Positions 14,224-22,395 of a stretch of 64,000 bases of DNA are shown one piece after another. This DNA comes from Fibrobacter sp. UWH4 (GTDB lineage: Bacteria > Fibrobacterota > Fibrobacteria > Fibrobacterales > Fibrobacteraceae), in the NCBI RefSeq assembly GCF_900142475.1, contig NZ_FRAY01000005.1, positions 344,581-408,580 on the forward strand, given 5' to 3'. Numbering within the stretch: the stretch's first letter is position 1; the number at the start of each line of letters is the position of its first letter. The position numbers and the translations under genes were made by a program. The notes below the pieces were generated by a model that did no database searches, was not told where the DNA came from, and was given only the letters and a program-made list of their open reading frames with translations.

Positions 14224-17031
14224 TCAACAAGAAATTTTTAAGGTTTGCTTAAATTCCGCATCAAAGCGTTCTTTTATTTCTTTATCCGTATCGTTAAAGA
14301 ACGGAAGGCCGATGAGGATATATTCGTTAGATTTTTCAACAATGACATGTTTCAGCCCATAACGTTTTGAAATTTCCAACAGGAATTTTTCTTTCCAACC
14401 GTCATTATCTTCGCCTGCGAGATGTTTGCCCTTGGGTTCAACAAACACTTGATAATACGCATTGTTATTGCCATTCCTTCCTTGTAACAACAACAGAAAA
14501 TCAGGTTGAAAGCCTTGCCCTGTTTCAAAGTCAAAAATCTTATAGACTTCTTCGTTTCGCAAAAGTTGAAAAGACTTGTATTTGTCTTCTATATTAGATT
14601 TGCGTGACTTGATATATTCAATTAGCTTTCGCTCCTCTTCTGAGCCCCAGAAGGAATCAAGCATATACCAGTCTTCATTTTTCAGTTCCTTTTCAAGCCG
14701 TTTGTTTTCTTTAGCATCATCATTCTCATCATCTATAAGAATCATCTTCTCTTTTTTGAAACCAATTTTTCCTTTCTCGTCATCAAAAGAGAATACGTCG
14801 GAAAATTTTACCAACTTAAAATCAGAGCCAATATAGGGTTTATCATAAGATTCTAATTCACGCTGCAAATACAACATAAATCCTTCACACATCTTCAGAA
14901 GCTCTGCATTTGGAATGTCTTCAAATTTCATCGGTGCCGAAATACAGATTTTCGCATCCTTTACAAAATTCAAAAAATCATCCATACTATCAACATTGAA
15001 TCTTTTGCAAACATTCTCATAGTTGAAATAAGATGATGAATTTGCATTCAATCGGTGAATGACTTTGTACTTGATATGTCGCGGAATTTCTGCAAAAGAG
15101 ATAGCCTTTGTTTTTGTTGGCGCAGAGTCACTAATGTACAATGTATCTTCTTTTTGAGATAGATTTACTGCTTGCACCTCAGAATATAATCCCTTTATAC
15201 TCCATTCAAATGCGGGGAGATTTTTGAAATCCTTTGGTAAAGTCTTTAAGCGCCTATTGGGATTTTCTTTTTTTTCGTTGACAAAGAAATACATTCCATT
15301 CAAGAAACTCTGATATTTTTCTTTGACATTGAAGGTCTTTTGCGTTCGCTTATCTTGCATAAGGCCGCGATTTTTCAATTCATTAGAAAGGTCGGAAATG
15401 TACTTTTCCTCGTCTTCGGAATGGAAGTAAAATTCTTCCAAAATCCGCAATTCATTTTGTAGATCGTCATCAAATTTTCGACGACCTTTTTCTTTGTCCT
15501 TGTACGCGAATGGGTAATAACGAACGCCACGACCTATCAACTGGACTTCACTCGTTGTATGCGAACCAACTTTTTTATTTTTGTAATCAGTATCGCGACC
15601 GGTGTAAAGACGAACAATATCGTATAAATTTAGAACGTCCCACCCTTCGGTCAAACGTTGAACGGTAAAAATTGCACGAATATGATTTGAACGATCTTCT
15701 AGACTATTCAGCAAATAATCTATTTCACCATCTGTTTTTTCTTTTTGCGTTTTATTCGTTTTTGAGTTCGTTATAACTATATTTCGTTCCTGGAAACTCT
15801 CACGAATATAAGCAGCTACGTTTTCAAAAGAGATTTTCCGCTCTTCCATATAGAGACGAATTCTCTCAAAAATTCGACCATCAAATGAATATGTTTTATC
15901 GGCTTGATCGTCACTATCATTTTTTATTTTTGAAAGTTTTTTCACAAACCCAAAATCGGCCCCCTTTACATTTTTGCACAGGGTAAGAAACCACTGATAA
16001 TCCGCCTTTGAATTTTCAATTTCCTTGCTACGAAAAAGTATGACAGGCTTGAAATTCGGAATACCATAATCTACGCCAATTCGATATCTGTACCAATTCA
16101 GAAGAAGAGCTTGAAGAACGCGTTCTTTTTGTTCAAGATTTGAGCGAACTAACCGAATATGCTTTGTGCATTTAGCTTCCACAAAATCTTTCAGCTCGAA
16201 CTTTGTAATTATCTTGTCTTCATATTTTTCTTGAATTAGATCATTTCTTGGTATCGTTGCGGTAAATTCTAGAAGAGCGTTCCTATTCTGTTCGGCAGCG
16301 TAAGAAACTCCATCTTTGCCTTTCTTTCCCAATATATAGTTGCAGATGGTTGTTTCCCATGATTTCTCGATATCGTCGTCCTTGGCACTGTCTTTTAGTT
16401 CACCTATAAAGGATGGCGTCTCAATTTCTGTTTGTTCCTTCTTTTTCTTTGCTGTGCTGGCGTTAAGATGATGGGCTTCATCCCCAATAAGAATCAGGTC
16501 TCTTTTTTGAAGGTCCGAAAGAAGTAAAGCATTTTCGCTTTCCTTGTAAATATCGTTGTGTAATTTTTGAATGGTGGTAAATTTAATCTGAATGTCGTCG
16601 CTTGAATTTGAGAATACGTCGACTTCGCGAATGCAGATTCTTTTGCCATCAATTACAATGTTTTCTTTAAACAAGTATTTGTTGTGGCTACCGTTGATGA
16701 AATTTGCCTGGGTTTTTCCGAGAATTGCGTTTTGGTTCACGAAAAAGATGAAATTACGAAATCCCTGTTTGTAATAATACAGGATTAAAGCGGCCATAAC
16801 AAGAGTCTTGCCACTGCCGGTTGCCATGTTGAACATTAGGTGATTCGGATTCTGTTTTTCGCCCTTGCTCTTTTTCTTTTCGCGAGTAATTTCGTTTACT
16901 AGGAAATTTTCAAGCGCCCTGCGTTGCCATTCATAGAGCGGATATCGAAGATTGTCCGTTATATACGAAGGAATGTTGTATTGTTCCTCGTCAAGAATTT
17001 CTTTTTTACTTTCAATGTCTTCAAGTAGCAT
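14224..17031 (-). CDS. Type III restriction endonuclease subunit Res
   Basis: 935 residues: a DEAD/DEAH helicase-nuclease. Walker A is MATGSGKTLVMAALI and the DEAH box is LILIGDEAHHLNA (spelled DEAH), followed by helicase motifs (FTVQRLTEGWDVLNLYDIV, VQLIGRGVRYYPF). The C-terminal region has FQPDFLLLLQGRNG and VFVEPKGKHLAG, a PD-x-ExK nuclease core. The start ATG overlaps the mod stop by one base (TAATG), so translation is coupled. Together with Mod it would cut unmethylated DNA after ATP-driven one-dimensional diffusion, as for EcoP1I-type enzymes. The gene is clearly AT-richer than the recBCD genes, suggesting transfer. No frameshift is seen; probably active. Confidence 0.92.
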   Translation of the reverse strand: MLLEDIESKKEILDEEQYNIPSYITDNLRYPLYEWQRRALENFLVNEITREKKKSKGEKQNPNHLMFNMATGSGKTLVMAALILYYYKQGFRNFIFFVNQNAILGKTQANFINGSHNKYLFKENIVIDGKRICIREVDVFSNSSDDIQIKFTTIQKLHNDIYKESENALLLSDLQKRDLILIGDEAHHLNASTAKKKKEQTEIETPSFIGELKDSAKDDDIEKSWETTICNYILGKKGKDGVSYAAEQNRNALLEFTATIPRNDLIQEKYEDKIITKFELKDFVEAKCTKHIRLVRSNLEQKERVLQALLLNWYRYRIGVDYGIPNFKPVILFRSKEIENSKADYQWFLTLCKNVKGADFGFVKKLSKIKNDSDDQADKTYSFDGRIFERIRLYMEERKISFENVAAYIRESFQERNIVITNSKTNKTQKEKTDGEIDYLLNSLEDRSNHIRAIFTVQRLTEGWDVLNLYDIVRLYTGRDTDYKNKKVGSHTTSEVQLIGRGVRYYPFAYKDKEKGRRKFDDDLQNELRILEEFYFHSEDEEKYISDLSNELKNRGLMQDKRTQKTFNVKEKYQSFLNGMYFFVNEKKENPNRRLKTLPKDFKNLPAFEWSIKGLYSEVQAVNLSQKEDTLYISDSAPTKTKAISFAEIPRHIKYKVIHRLNANSSSYFNYENVCKRFNVDSMDDFLNFVKDAKICISAPMKFEDIPNAELLKMCEGFMLYLQRELESYDKPYIGSDFKLVKFSDVFSFDDEKGKIGFKKEKMILIDDENDDAKENKRLEKELKNEDWYMLDSFWGSEEERKLIEYIKSRKSNIEDKYKSFQLLRNEEVYKIFDFETGQGFQPDFLLLLQGRNGNNNAYYQVFVEPKGKHLAGEDNDGWKEKFLLEISKRYGLKHVIVEKSNEYILIGLPFFNDTDKEIKERFDAEFKQTLKISC

Positions 17032-19094
17032 TATTTACCACCTTTTTTCAGTTGGTAAAAATCTTCTGTAACAGCAATGTCGTTCTCGGAAAGTCCGTTG
17101 CTTTTGTCTTTGCGATCATCAACATTCACATAGAGTTGGTTTAAATCTAACATCCGTGCAAACATCTCTTTTTGTTTCTTGAGCGATTGCTTTTGAAATT
17201 GGATACTTTCGATTTCTTTACTGAATTCTTTTACGCGAACATTATAATGCAAGAAATACTTGGAGCAGAGTGTTTTAAATAGTTTTACCAATTCTTCATA
17301 AGATTTGCAAGCAGAAATTTGTTCCATCGCCATTTCATTTTTCTTGGCAAGTTCCAGATAGACGAAAGAGCCTCCACCTTGCCAATTGACTGATTTTGAA
17401 ATGCCGCCGTTTTCTCCTTCAAGTACTTTTTTCATCCTCCTTAACGTTTCTGTTTCTATATAATCCATCTGATCAACGCCAATATATTGCCTATTCATCT
17501 TTTGTGCAACAGCTGCCGTAGTTCCGCTTCCAAGAAAGAAGTCCATAATTAAATCATTTTCTTGTGTCATGGCACGAACGAAAAAAGCAACAACGCTTTC
17601 TGGTTTTGAATTGGTAAAGTTTATTCCCATGTTTTTCAGATGGGTGCTAGCATCTTCATTTGAACCAACTCCTATTGCTTTTGATAAATATTGTTCGTCA
17701 ATAAATTTCTCTGGAGCCATCGCTTTTTCTTGAGGCATTTGAACACGAACGGAAAATTTTTTTGATTTAACAAGGAAATAACATCCTGCATTCCAATTTT
17801 CTTCAAGAGTTTCTTGAGCCCATGTAAACTCCCCTCTCAAAACCACTTCATTTGTGTTTATCCCGTTTTTAACTATAACAGGAGTAATCAATTCGACCCT
17901 GTCTGGTTTGCCAGGCTGATATGTACCATCGCCGATGTTAAATTTGATTGACCCTTTAGGAAAAGCCAAATTATGAATGCTGTTTCCCGTATGTAGTATG
18001 GGAGCATCTCCGTTTTCCGTATTTTTGCCAATATATTTTTGCGATGTATTTTTATTCTTTTCAAAACAAATTATGTATTCAACGGCGGAACGGCTTTTGT
18101 TTGAGAGCGAATCAGGATTATCGGTATTTTTCCAAATGAAAGTTTCTACAAAATTTTTTGCACCAAATAGCTCTTCCATTAAAACTTTCAGCCAGTGAAT
18201 AGCGTCTTCTTTTATATGGCAAAGAAGAATGCCTTCATTTTCGAGCAGATCCCATGCAAGTTTCAATCGGTCTCTCATAAAAACAAGCCAGGTACTCAAT
18301 CTGAAATTTGAGTTATAACAAAAAGTATCATTTGGCTTTGGTTTAGTGAAATAATACGGGGAATCAGTGTAAACCAACTTCACTTTCTCTGCAAATTCTT
18401 CTTTGAGTGATTGCAGGGCAAGCAAGTTGTTTCCTTTGATAATCAAATTATCCGTAATCGTATCCTCGGCAAGACCTCGTTTCTTATTTATTTCTGCGTC
18501 ACGATTAAATGAATTAAATACGGATTCTTTTACCTTTTTATTTTTCCCTAGTTCAAAACGCTTTGCATTACAAAATGCTTTGGGTGAAAAAAGATTATCA
18601 ATTTCGTCGCGAGCAAGAACTTCATTGAAAAAGACTTCACGGCGTTTGCCCTGTCTCTCAATGTATTTATCATTTTTTTTATCAAACTCGTAATAAGTAT
18701 CGTCTCCATCTTCTTTGCGCTGTCCGCCTTCTAACACACAATCTTTAAATGGAAAATTGAGCACCACTTCGTCCCGATCAATAAGGGATATATCCCCAGA
18801 GTACAAACCAATTTGACCGAGATACTTTGAGTAAGAATTACATCCTGAGTTGTATTCCAAAAATTCCTTAAATTGAGCGGTATTAAAGACAAAACTATCC
18901 AAGATGGGTGTGAAGAAAGTTTTTTTAGTCTGTTTGTTTTTGAGGAGCAGCTCAATAAGCTTCACATCGCCGCGTTCGGCATAATCCTTTATCACATTGA
19001 CTTTGAGGTGTTTTTCACTGTCAACGAATTCAGGAACAGAAGAGAGGAGTTCTTCTACCTTAGACTTGAGTGCATTAGTTTCTAGTTCCACCAT
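17031..19094 (-). CDS. Type III DNA methyltransferase subunit Mod
   Basis: 687 residues; a beta-class N6-adenine methyltransferase with motif IV preceding motif I. Motif IV reads VYTDSPYYFTKP, where the usual DPPY is DSPY, an unusual substitution in the catalytic loop. Motif I is MDFFLGSGTTAAVAQ and the SAM pocket continues YIGVDQMDYIE. A target-recognition region lies between (SIKFNIGDGTYQPGKPD and after). It is the first gene of the mod-res operon. AAGGA lies before the ATG at 19094. A structured element (19181-19388) sits about 90 nt upstream on the same strand. The recognised sequence cannot be predicted. Confidence 0.9.
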   Translation of the reverse strand: MVELETNALKSKVEELLSSVPEFVDSEKHLKVNVIKDYAERGDVKLIELLLKNKQTKKTFFTPILDSFVFNTAQFKEFLEYNSGCNSYSKYLGQIGLYSGDISLIDRDEVVLNFPFKDCVLEGGQRKEDGDDTYYEFDKKNDKYIERQGKRREVFFNEVLARDEIDNLFSPKAFCNAKRFELGKNKKVKESVFNSFNRDAEINKKRGLAEDTITDNLIIKGNNLLALQSLKEEFAEKVKLVYTDSPYYFTKPKPNDTFCYNSNFRLSTWLVFMRDRLKLAWDLLENEGILLCHIKEDAIHWLKVLMEELFGAKNFVETFIWKNTDNPDSLSNKSRSAVEYIICFEKNKNTSQKYIGKNTENGDAPILHTGNSIHNLAFPKGSIKFNIGDGTYQPGKPDRVELITPVIVKNGINTNEVVLRGEFTWAQETLEENWNAGCYFLVKSKKFSVRVQMPQEKAMAPEKFIDEQYLSKAIGVGSNEDASTHLKNMGINFTNSKPESVVAFFVRAMTQENDLIMDFFLGSGTTAAVAQKMNRQYIGVDQMDYIETETLRRMKKVLEGENGGISKSVNWQGGGSFVYLELAKKNEMAMEQISACKSYEELVKLFKTLCSKYFLHYNVRVKEFSKEIESIQFQKQSLKKQKEMFARMLDLNQLYVNVDDRKDKSNGLSENDIAVTEDFYQLKKGGK

Positions 19095-19180
19095 ATTTTG
19101 TTCCTTATCAAGAGTTGTTTGAATCCGCTCTTGTTCAAGTGCTCAAAGGGAACTCTGGCCAAAATCGTTGGAAAAACAAA

Positions 19181-19388
19181 AAAGGCGTGGAGTCGTCATA
19201 GTGCTTACCGCTACTGAGGGCTACCACACCCTGTTGATTGATAAGCACAAACGACCCACGCCCCAGATGGGACGTGAGCGTTCGTCTTATTCTCAATCAA
19301 CGTAAAAGTGGTAGTTTCAGTAGCGAGAATAAGAGTCGAAACTCAAAAAAACCGGCCGCTCCGAACCATTCGGTACGGGGCTATGTCA
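19181..19388 (-). ncRNA. Candidate structured RNA, copy 1
   Basis: About 208 nt, closely similar to 20990-21192. Pairings in plus-strand coordinates: outer stem 19184-19190/19256-19262 and 19192-19196/19251-19255; inner 19201-19207/19242-19248. The loop of this hairpin pairs with the loop of a second hairpin (stem 19286-19294/19325-19333): 19209-19217 with 19317-19325, 19221-19227 with 19308-19314, and 19233-19241 with 19293-19301. A small stem GAGT-cgaa-ACTC is at 19333-19344 and another hairpin at 19358-19381. In copy 2 several stems differ on both sides. On the minus strand it ends in CCACGCCTTTTTT and starts 6 nt after TATCAT (19395-19400). Function unknown; it could also be a leader of mod. 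Confidence 0.6.
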
Positions 19389-19425
19389 TGGAAAATGATA
19401 GTAAAAAAAACAAAGAATAAGGCGA

Positions 19426-19785
19426 TTAGAACCAGAAATAGACTGGTTTGCCCATTTCCTTCGCCTTGTGTAACGCCTGCATCAGTTTTTCAAACGCGGC
19501 CTTCTCCAGTTCACCGGTTTTCTTGTTTCGGAAACTTTCGGCGATGGCGATAGCCGCGTCGACCTTGCCTGCAGGAAGCTCTTCGTTTTCGTAACGGTCG
19601 ATAAGCGTTTCCAGTTTCTCGTTGAATGCGCTATAGATGTCCCATAAGGTCTCGTTTTCCCTTTCGAACATTTTGAACTGCACAAAATGGTGCAACTGGC
19701 GGTGTTCCGGATCAGTATTTACATATATGGTCCAGTCATCATTCAAATCGTGAATTGGGATAAAGATTTCGTCGTAGCGTTCCAT
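19426..19785 (-). CDS. Third gene of the DUF4417 cassette, 119 residues, unknown
   Basis: 119 residues, acidic, no family recognised. It begins MERYDEIFIPIHDLNDDWTI, has a central helical part (LWDIYSAFNEKLETLIDRYE) and ends EMGKPVYFWF. AGGAG precedes the ATG, which overlaps the stop of the upstream gene (TAATG). Small and acidic beside a basic partner of 139 residues, it could be an immunity or antitoxin protein, but that is only an inference. The stop codon is 38 nt from copy 1 of the structured element. Confidence 0.6.
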   Translation of the reverse strand: MERYDEIFIPIHDLNDDWTIYVNTDPEHRQLHHFVQFKMFERENETLWDIYSAFNEKLETLIDRYENEELPAGKVDAAIAIAESFRNKKTGELEKAAFEKLMQALHKAKEMGKPVYFWF

Positions 19786-20204
19786 TACATTTCACTCCTG
19801 TATTTAATCCTGAAATGAGTTAATGCTTCTCGCTTGGCTTTTGGCCGACCATGCTGTTTGCCATTTGCGTCAATATAATTTCGCACATCTTTACCATGTA
19901 TGTCAAGATACAAATTATATGGAACGCTTTTATCCTGTAGTCGCAGATAACCTCCACCGATATCGGCTACTACGGAAATTTTCGTTTTTTCGTTATGCCA
20001 CTCGACCTTGTTGCCATGAACTTCTGCATGGGCATCGGGTGCAAATTGACTGATAATCTCGTTGATGTTCACCGATGTCCATTCCTCGGAATGGGCAATG
20101 TTCCTTTTCTTGCCTTGCATGATTTTTTCCATTAATTCAGAATCATGCTTTGCAAATTCCCTCTGGGCATCAACCGACGACGAGTACACATCTTTTGAGT
20201 CCAT
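19785..20204 (-). CDS. Second gene of the DUF4417 cassette, 139 residues, unknown
   Basis: 139 residues. The C-terminal half (VEWHNEKTKISVVADIGGGY, then YLDIHGKDVRNYIDANGKQH and THFRIKYRSEM) reminds me of C-terminal tails of phage minor head proteins and polymorphic toxins that end THFxIxxRxEM; this is a memory-based resemblance, not a search result. The start overlaps the DUF4417 stop (TAATG) and has GGAGG before it. Charged and soluble, with no signal peptide. A nuclease-type toxin paired with the downstream acidic protein is one possibility. Confidence 0.6.
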   Translation of the reverse strand: MDSKDVYSSSVDAQREFAKHDSELMEKIMQGKKRNIAHSEEWTSVNINEIISQFAPDAHAEVHGNKVEWHNEKTKISVVADIGGGYLRLQDKSVPYNLYLDIHGKDVRNYIDANGKQHGRPKAKREALTHFRIKYRSEM

Positions 20205-20878
20205 TACTTCTTCCTCCTTTGTGCAGACAGGGCGTAACTTCGGGTTCGAAAATCTGTAACGACATTGTATTCTACTCCTTGTTCAAGCATCAGTCGTTCA
20301 TATTCCTTTCTAAGCGGGCCGTAGATTGTTAAATGTGAAGGTCTTGCTATCAAAAGTTTCGTCTTGAAGATGAATTCGTGAAGAGGTCGCATTTTTTTAG
20401 AGCATCCCAACGTCCCTACGACATAGGGAATATTTTTCGGATATGATTCCAGTGCAAATAGAGTTTGCAAGTTTCCTATCCTAAAGTTGGGAATGATCTT
20501 TTGTCCCGACAAGGCGACAAATGCGGTAGCCAACTGAGAAAGCCATATGTTGAACTTTTGCTGTTGGAAAGGCCATCTTATTCTAGGGCTTAAGTCAAAC
20601 CCTCCGAATCCCTTGAAAAGCCCATACAAGTTAATTTCTTCAAAAATACGCTGAAGTCTTCTTTTTATGAACAAGTCATCGGAAAATGAACTCAGCAAGT
20701 TCTCATTTGGCTTTTTGCAACAACGGATCCTTTGGATTGGTTCTATGAGTGTAGGCGGTTCTTCAAGAATCACCTCCCTGGGAAATACGGGAAAACCGTA
20801 TCGGTTAAATGGCCATTTCGCCATTTTTAACTTTGTTCTCAACAAAAGAGCGAGTTCGTATAGATTCATGATTTTCAT
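20204..20878 (-). CDS. DUF4417-family protein
   Basis: 224 residues from the ATG at 20878, preferred over an ATG at 20917 because AAAGGA lies before it. The segments FGGFDLSPRIRWP, KIIPNFRIGN, GTLGCSK and PSHLTIYGPLRKEY match the DUF4417 pattern (F.G...SPD.S, IP..RWG, VGT.GC, I.VYG). Such proteins are often encoded in phage-like or mobile regions; no activity is known. The first of three overlapping genes, it begins about 110 nt downstream of copy 2 of the structured element. Confidence 0.72.
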   Translation of the reverse strand: MKIMNLYELALLLRTKLKMAKWPFNRYGFPVFPREVILEEPPTLIEPIQRIRCCKKPNENLLSSFSDDLFIKRRLQRIFEEINLYGLFKGFGGFDLSPRIRWPFQQQKFNIWLSQLATAFVALSGQKIIPNFRIGNLQTLFALESYPKNIPYVVGTLGCSKKMRPLHEFIFKTKLLIARPSHLTIYGPLRKEYERLMLEQGVEYNVVTDFRTRSYALSAQRRKK

Positions 20879-20989
20879 AAATCGTCCTTTCTTAGACCAT
20901 ACTTTCCATATTCGCAACTGGCCTATAGTTGTGAATCGGGGATTCGGTCCTTATTCGACATTTTGTCGCACACATTTTTCAGGAATAAA

Positions 20990-21192
20990 AAAGGCGTGGT
21001 GTCGTATGCACTTACCATTGCTGCGGGCTACCACACCCTTGACTCAATAAGCACAAACGACCCACGCACCATTAGGCGTGAGCGTCGGTCCTATTCTCGA
21101 GTCAATTGAAAGTGGTAGTTTCAGCAATGAGAATAAGAGACGAATCTCAAAAATTCCGATCGCTCCGCACCATTCGGTGCGGGGCTATGTCA
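20990..21192 (-). ncRNA. Candidate structured RNA, copy 2
   Basis: About 203 nt. Same fold as copy 1 with covarying stems: loop-loop helices 21016-21023/21122-21129 (CATTGCTG/CAGCAATG, CGCTACTGA/TCAGTAGCG in copy 1), 21028-21034/21112-21118 (CTACCAC/GTGGTAG in both) and 21039-21045/21099-21105 (TTGACTC/GAGTCAA, GTTGATTGA/TCAATCAAC in copy 1). Stem GAGA-cgaa-TCTC (21137-21148) replaces GAGT-cgaa-ACTC. The outer stem is 20994-20999/21062-21067 with 21001-21005/21057-21061. On the minus strand it begins TGACATAGCCCCG at the predicted start site, and ends CCACGCCTTTTTT. It may be a free RNA of about 200 nt or the 5' leader of the DUF4417 operon. Confidence 0.65.
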
Positions 21193-21198
21193 ATCTTT

Positions 21199-21227
21199 AT
21201 TTTAGTAAAAGGGAGATTCCCGGTCAA
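21199..21227 (-). promoter_or_regulatory. Promoter of structured RNA copy 2
   Basis: On the minus strand TTGACC (21227-21222), 17-nt spacer, TAAAAT (21204-21199), then 6 nt to the conserved 5' end TGACATAG at 21192. The position fits a transcript start at the element boundary. At copy 1 a TATCAT sits at the same distance, but its -35 is weak. Confidence 0.6.
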
Positions 21228-21267
21228 GCTGGGAATGACAAAATGGGGTGTAAATGGCTAGTTGATT

Positions 21268-21400
21268 CCGTTTGTGTGAAACATTATGTCCGAAAACGGT
21301 ATTTTTTTTGTTTCACATAATTGAAAAGATTGTGCAAATTCTGCGTTTTACGCCGTTTGTGTGAAACATCTATGCTAAAAATTATTCAATACGTTTCACA
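21268..21400 (+). promoter_or_regulatory. Duplicated operator module TGTGAAACA / TGTTTCACA
   Basis: TGTGAAACA at 21275-21283 and 21360-21368, and the inverse TTTCACA at 21311-21317 and 21394-21400. The 17-mer CCGTTTGTGTGAAACAT is identical at 21268-21284 and 21353-21369. So a module with an inverted half-site pair is present twice, ending 30 nt before the Fic gene. It is a probable operator for a dimeric regulator. Confidence 0.6.
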
Positions 21401-21430
21401 TATTTGTAAAAATAAGCTATTTTTATTACT

Positions 21431-22363
21431 ATGGAACACCAAGCCCTGATAGCAGACCTGCTCAACAAAAAGAACATCCTCGTCAAAGACCTGAACAGTC
21501 TCGTTTGGGGCAGCATCGAGGTTCGGGAACGTGATGGAAAGTCCTACATCTACATCCATAAGCGTGACGGCGGCATTTCCAGGACGCGGTTTGTCGGCAA
21601 CTACTCGGAAGCGCTGTTCAACCAGATAACGAAGAACAACATCGAGGCCCGCAGCCTAAAACGGAAAATCCGCGAACTTGCCAAGGAGCTAAAAAAACTA
21701 GGATACGAGGAGGGCGAACTTTCTGAAGCCGTCAAAAAGAACATCGACCTCGCCAAGCGTAACATGGTGGATTCCATCTACAAGCAGGCAAGGCTCGAGG
21801 GTATGGCGGTCACGTTCCTGGACACCGAGACCGTTGTCGAGGGCGGGCAGATAAGTAACCTCTCTGTAGGCGACGTGCAAAAGATCAATAACCTGAAACA
21901 TGCATGGCAGTTCATCCTTGACGAGGGTGTGGTAACCGCCCCCTCGGACTACAACATCCTTTGCTACATCAATAAGCTTGTAGAAGAAGGTTTCTATTAC
22001 ACGGCGGGTGCCCTGAGGGACGTGCCCGTGAGTATAGGCGGAACCGCGTGGAAGCCTGAGATTCCTATCGAGGGCGTGGTAAAGAACGATTTGCAAGGAA
22101 TTCTCGCCATTGAGGACGTGTACGAGAGGGCTATAAAGGCGCAGCTGTACATTTCAAGGGGTCAGCTTTTTATTGACGGGAACAAGAGGACTGCAACACT
22201 CTTCGCGAACCACATCCTGATTTCCAACGGTTGCGGTATCATCGTTGTGCCCGAGGAGCTGGTGCCTGAGTACAAGAAATTGCTGATTGCCTTTTACGAG
22301 ACAAACGACAACACGGCCGTGTTCAAATTCCTTTTCGACAACTGCCTGTTGAAACTCAAATAA
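21431..22363 (+). CDS. Fic-domain protein lacking the catalytic His
   Basis: 310 residues. A C-terminal Fic domain carries GQLFIDGNKRTATLFANH (about residues 244-261). The usual HxFx(D/E)GN(G/K)R motif is read here as QLFIDGNKR, so the catalytic histidine is Gln, while Asp, Gly, Asn, Lys and Arg are kept. The N-terminal half is helical and charged (RSLKRKIRELAKELKKLGYE). Fic enzymes transfer AMP or similar groups to proteins; without the His the transfer activity is doubtful, though a Q-variant subgroup exists to my recollection. No ribosome site is obvious before the ATG, and the gene follows the duplicated TGTGAAACA operator. Confidence 0.82.
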   Translation: MEHQALIADLLNKKNILVKDLNSLVWGSIEVRERDGKSYIYIHKRDGGISRTRFVGNYSEALFNQITKNNIEARSLKRKIRELAKELKKLGYEEGELSEAVKKNIDLAKRNMVDSIYKQARLEGMAVTFLDTETVVEGGQISNLSVGDVQKINNLKHAWQFILDEGVVTAPSDYNILCYINKLVEEGFYYTAGALRDVPVSIGGTAWKPEIPIEGVVKNDLQGILAIEDVYERAIKAQLYISRGQLFIDGNKRTATLFANHILISNGCGIIVVPEELVPEYKKLLIAFYETNDNTAVFKFLFDNCLLKLK

Positions 22364-22395
22364 ATTTTTTCGGATATTTTAGGTTTTTGACTTAT

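Noticed and set aside
20955..20969. CGACA-TTT-TGTCG inverted repeat as a sixth copy of the shared promoter element
   Set aside because: Spacer is 3 nt rather than 5, and no TATATT follows at 10 nt on either strand.
19181..21192. Integron attC sites or retron RNA as an explanation for the twin elements
   Set aside because: No RYYYAAC/GTTRRRY core pair or integrase was seen, and no reverse transcriptase gene is present in the window.
19238..21320. Small plus-strand frames in the twin elements that encode similar peptides (SGSFSxENK...HSVRGYV)
   Set aside because: The peptides resemble each other only where DNA is conserved; where the helices covary, the amino acids change freely. Structure, not protein, seems selected. 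No ribosome site.
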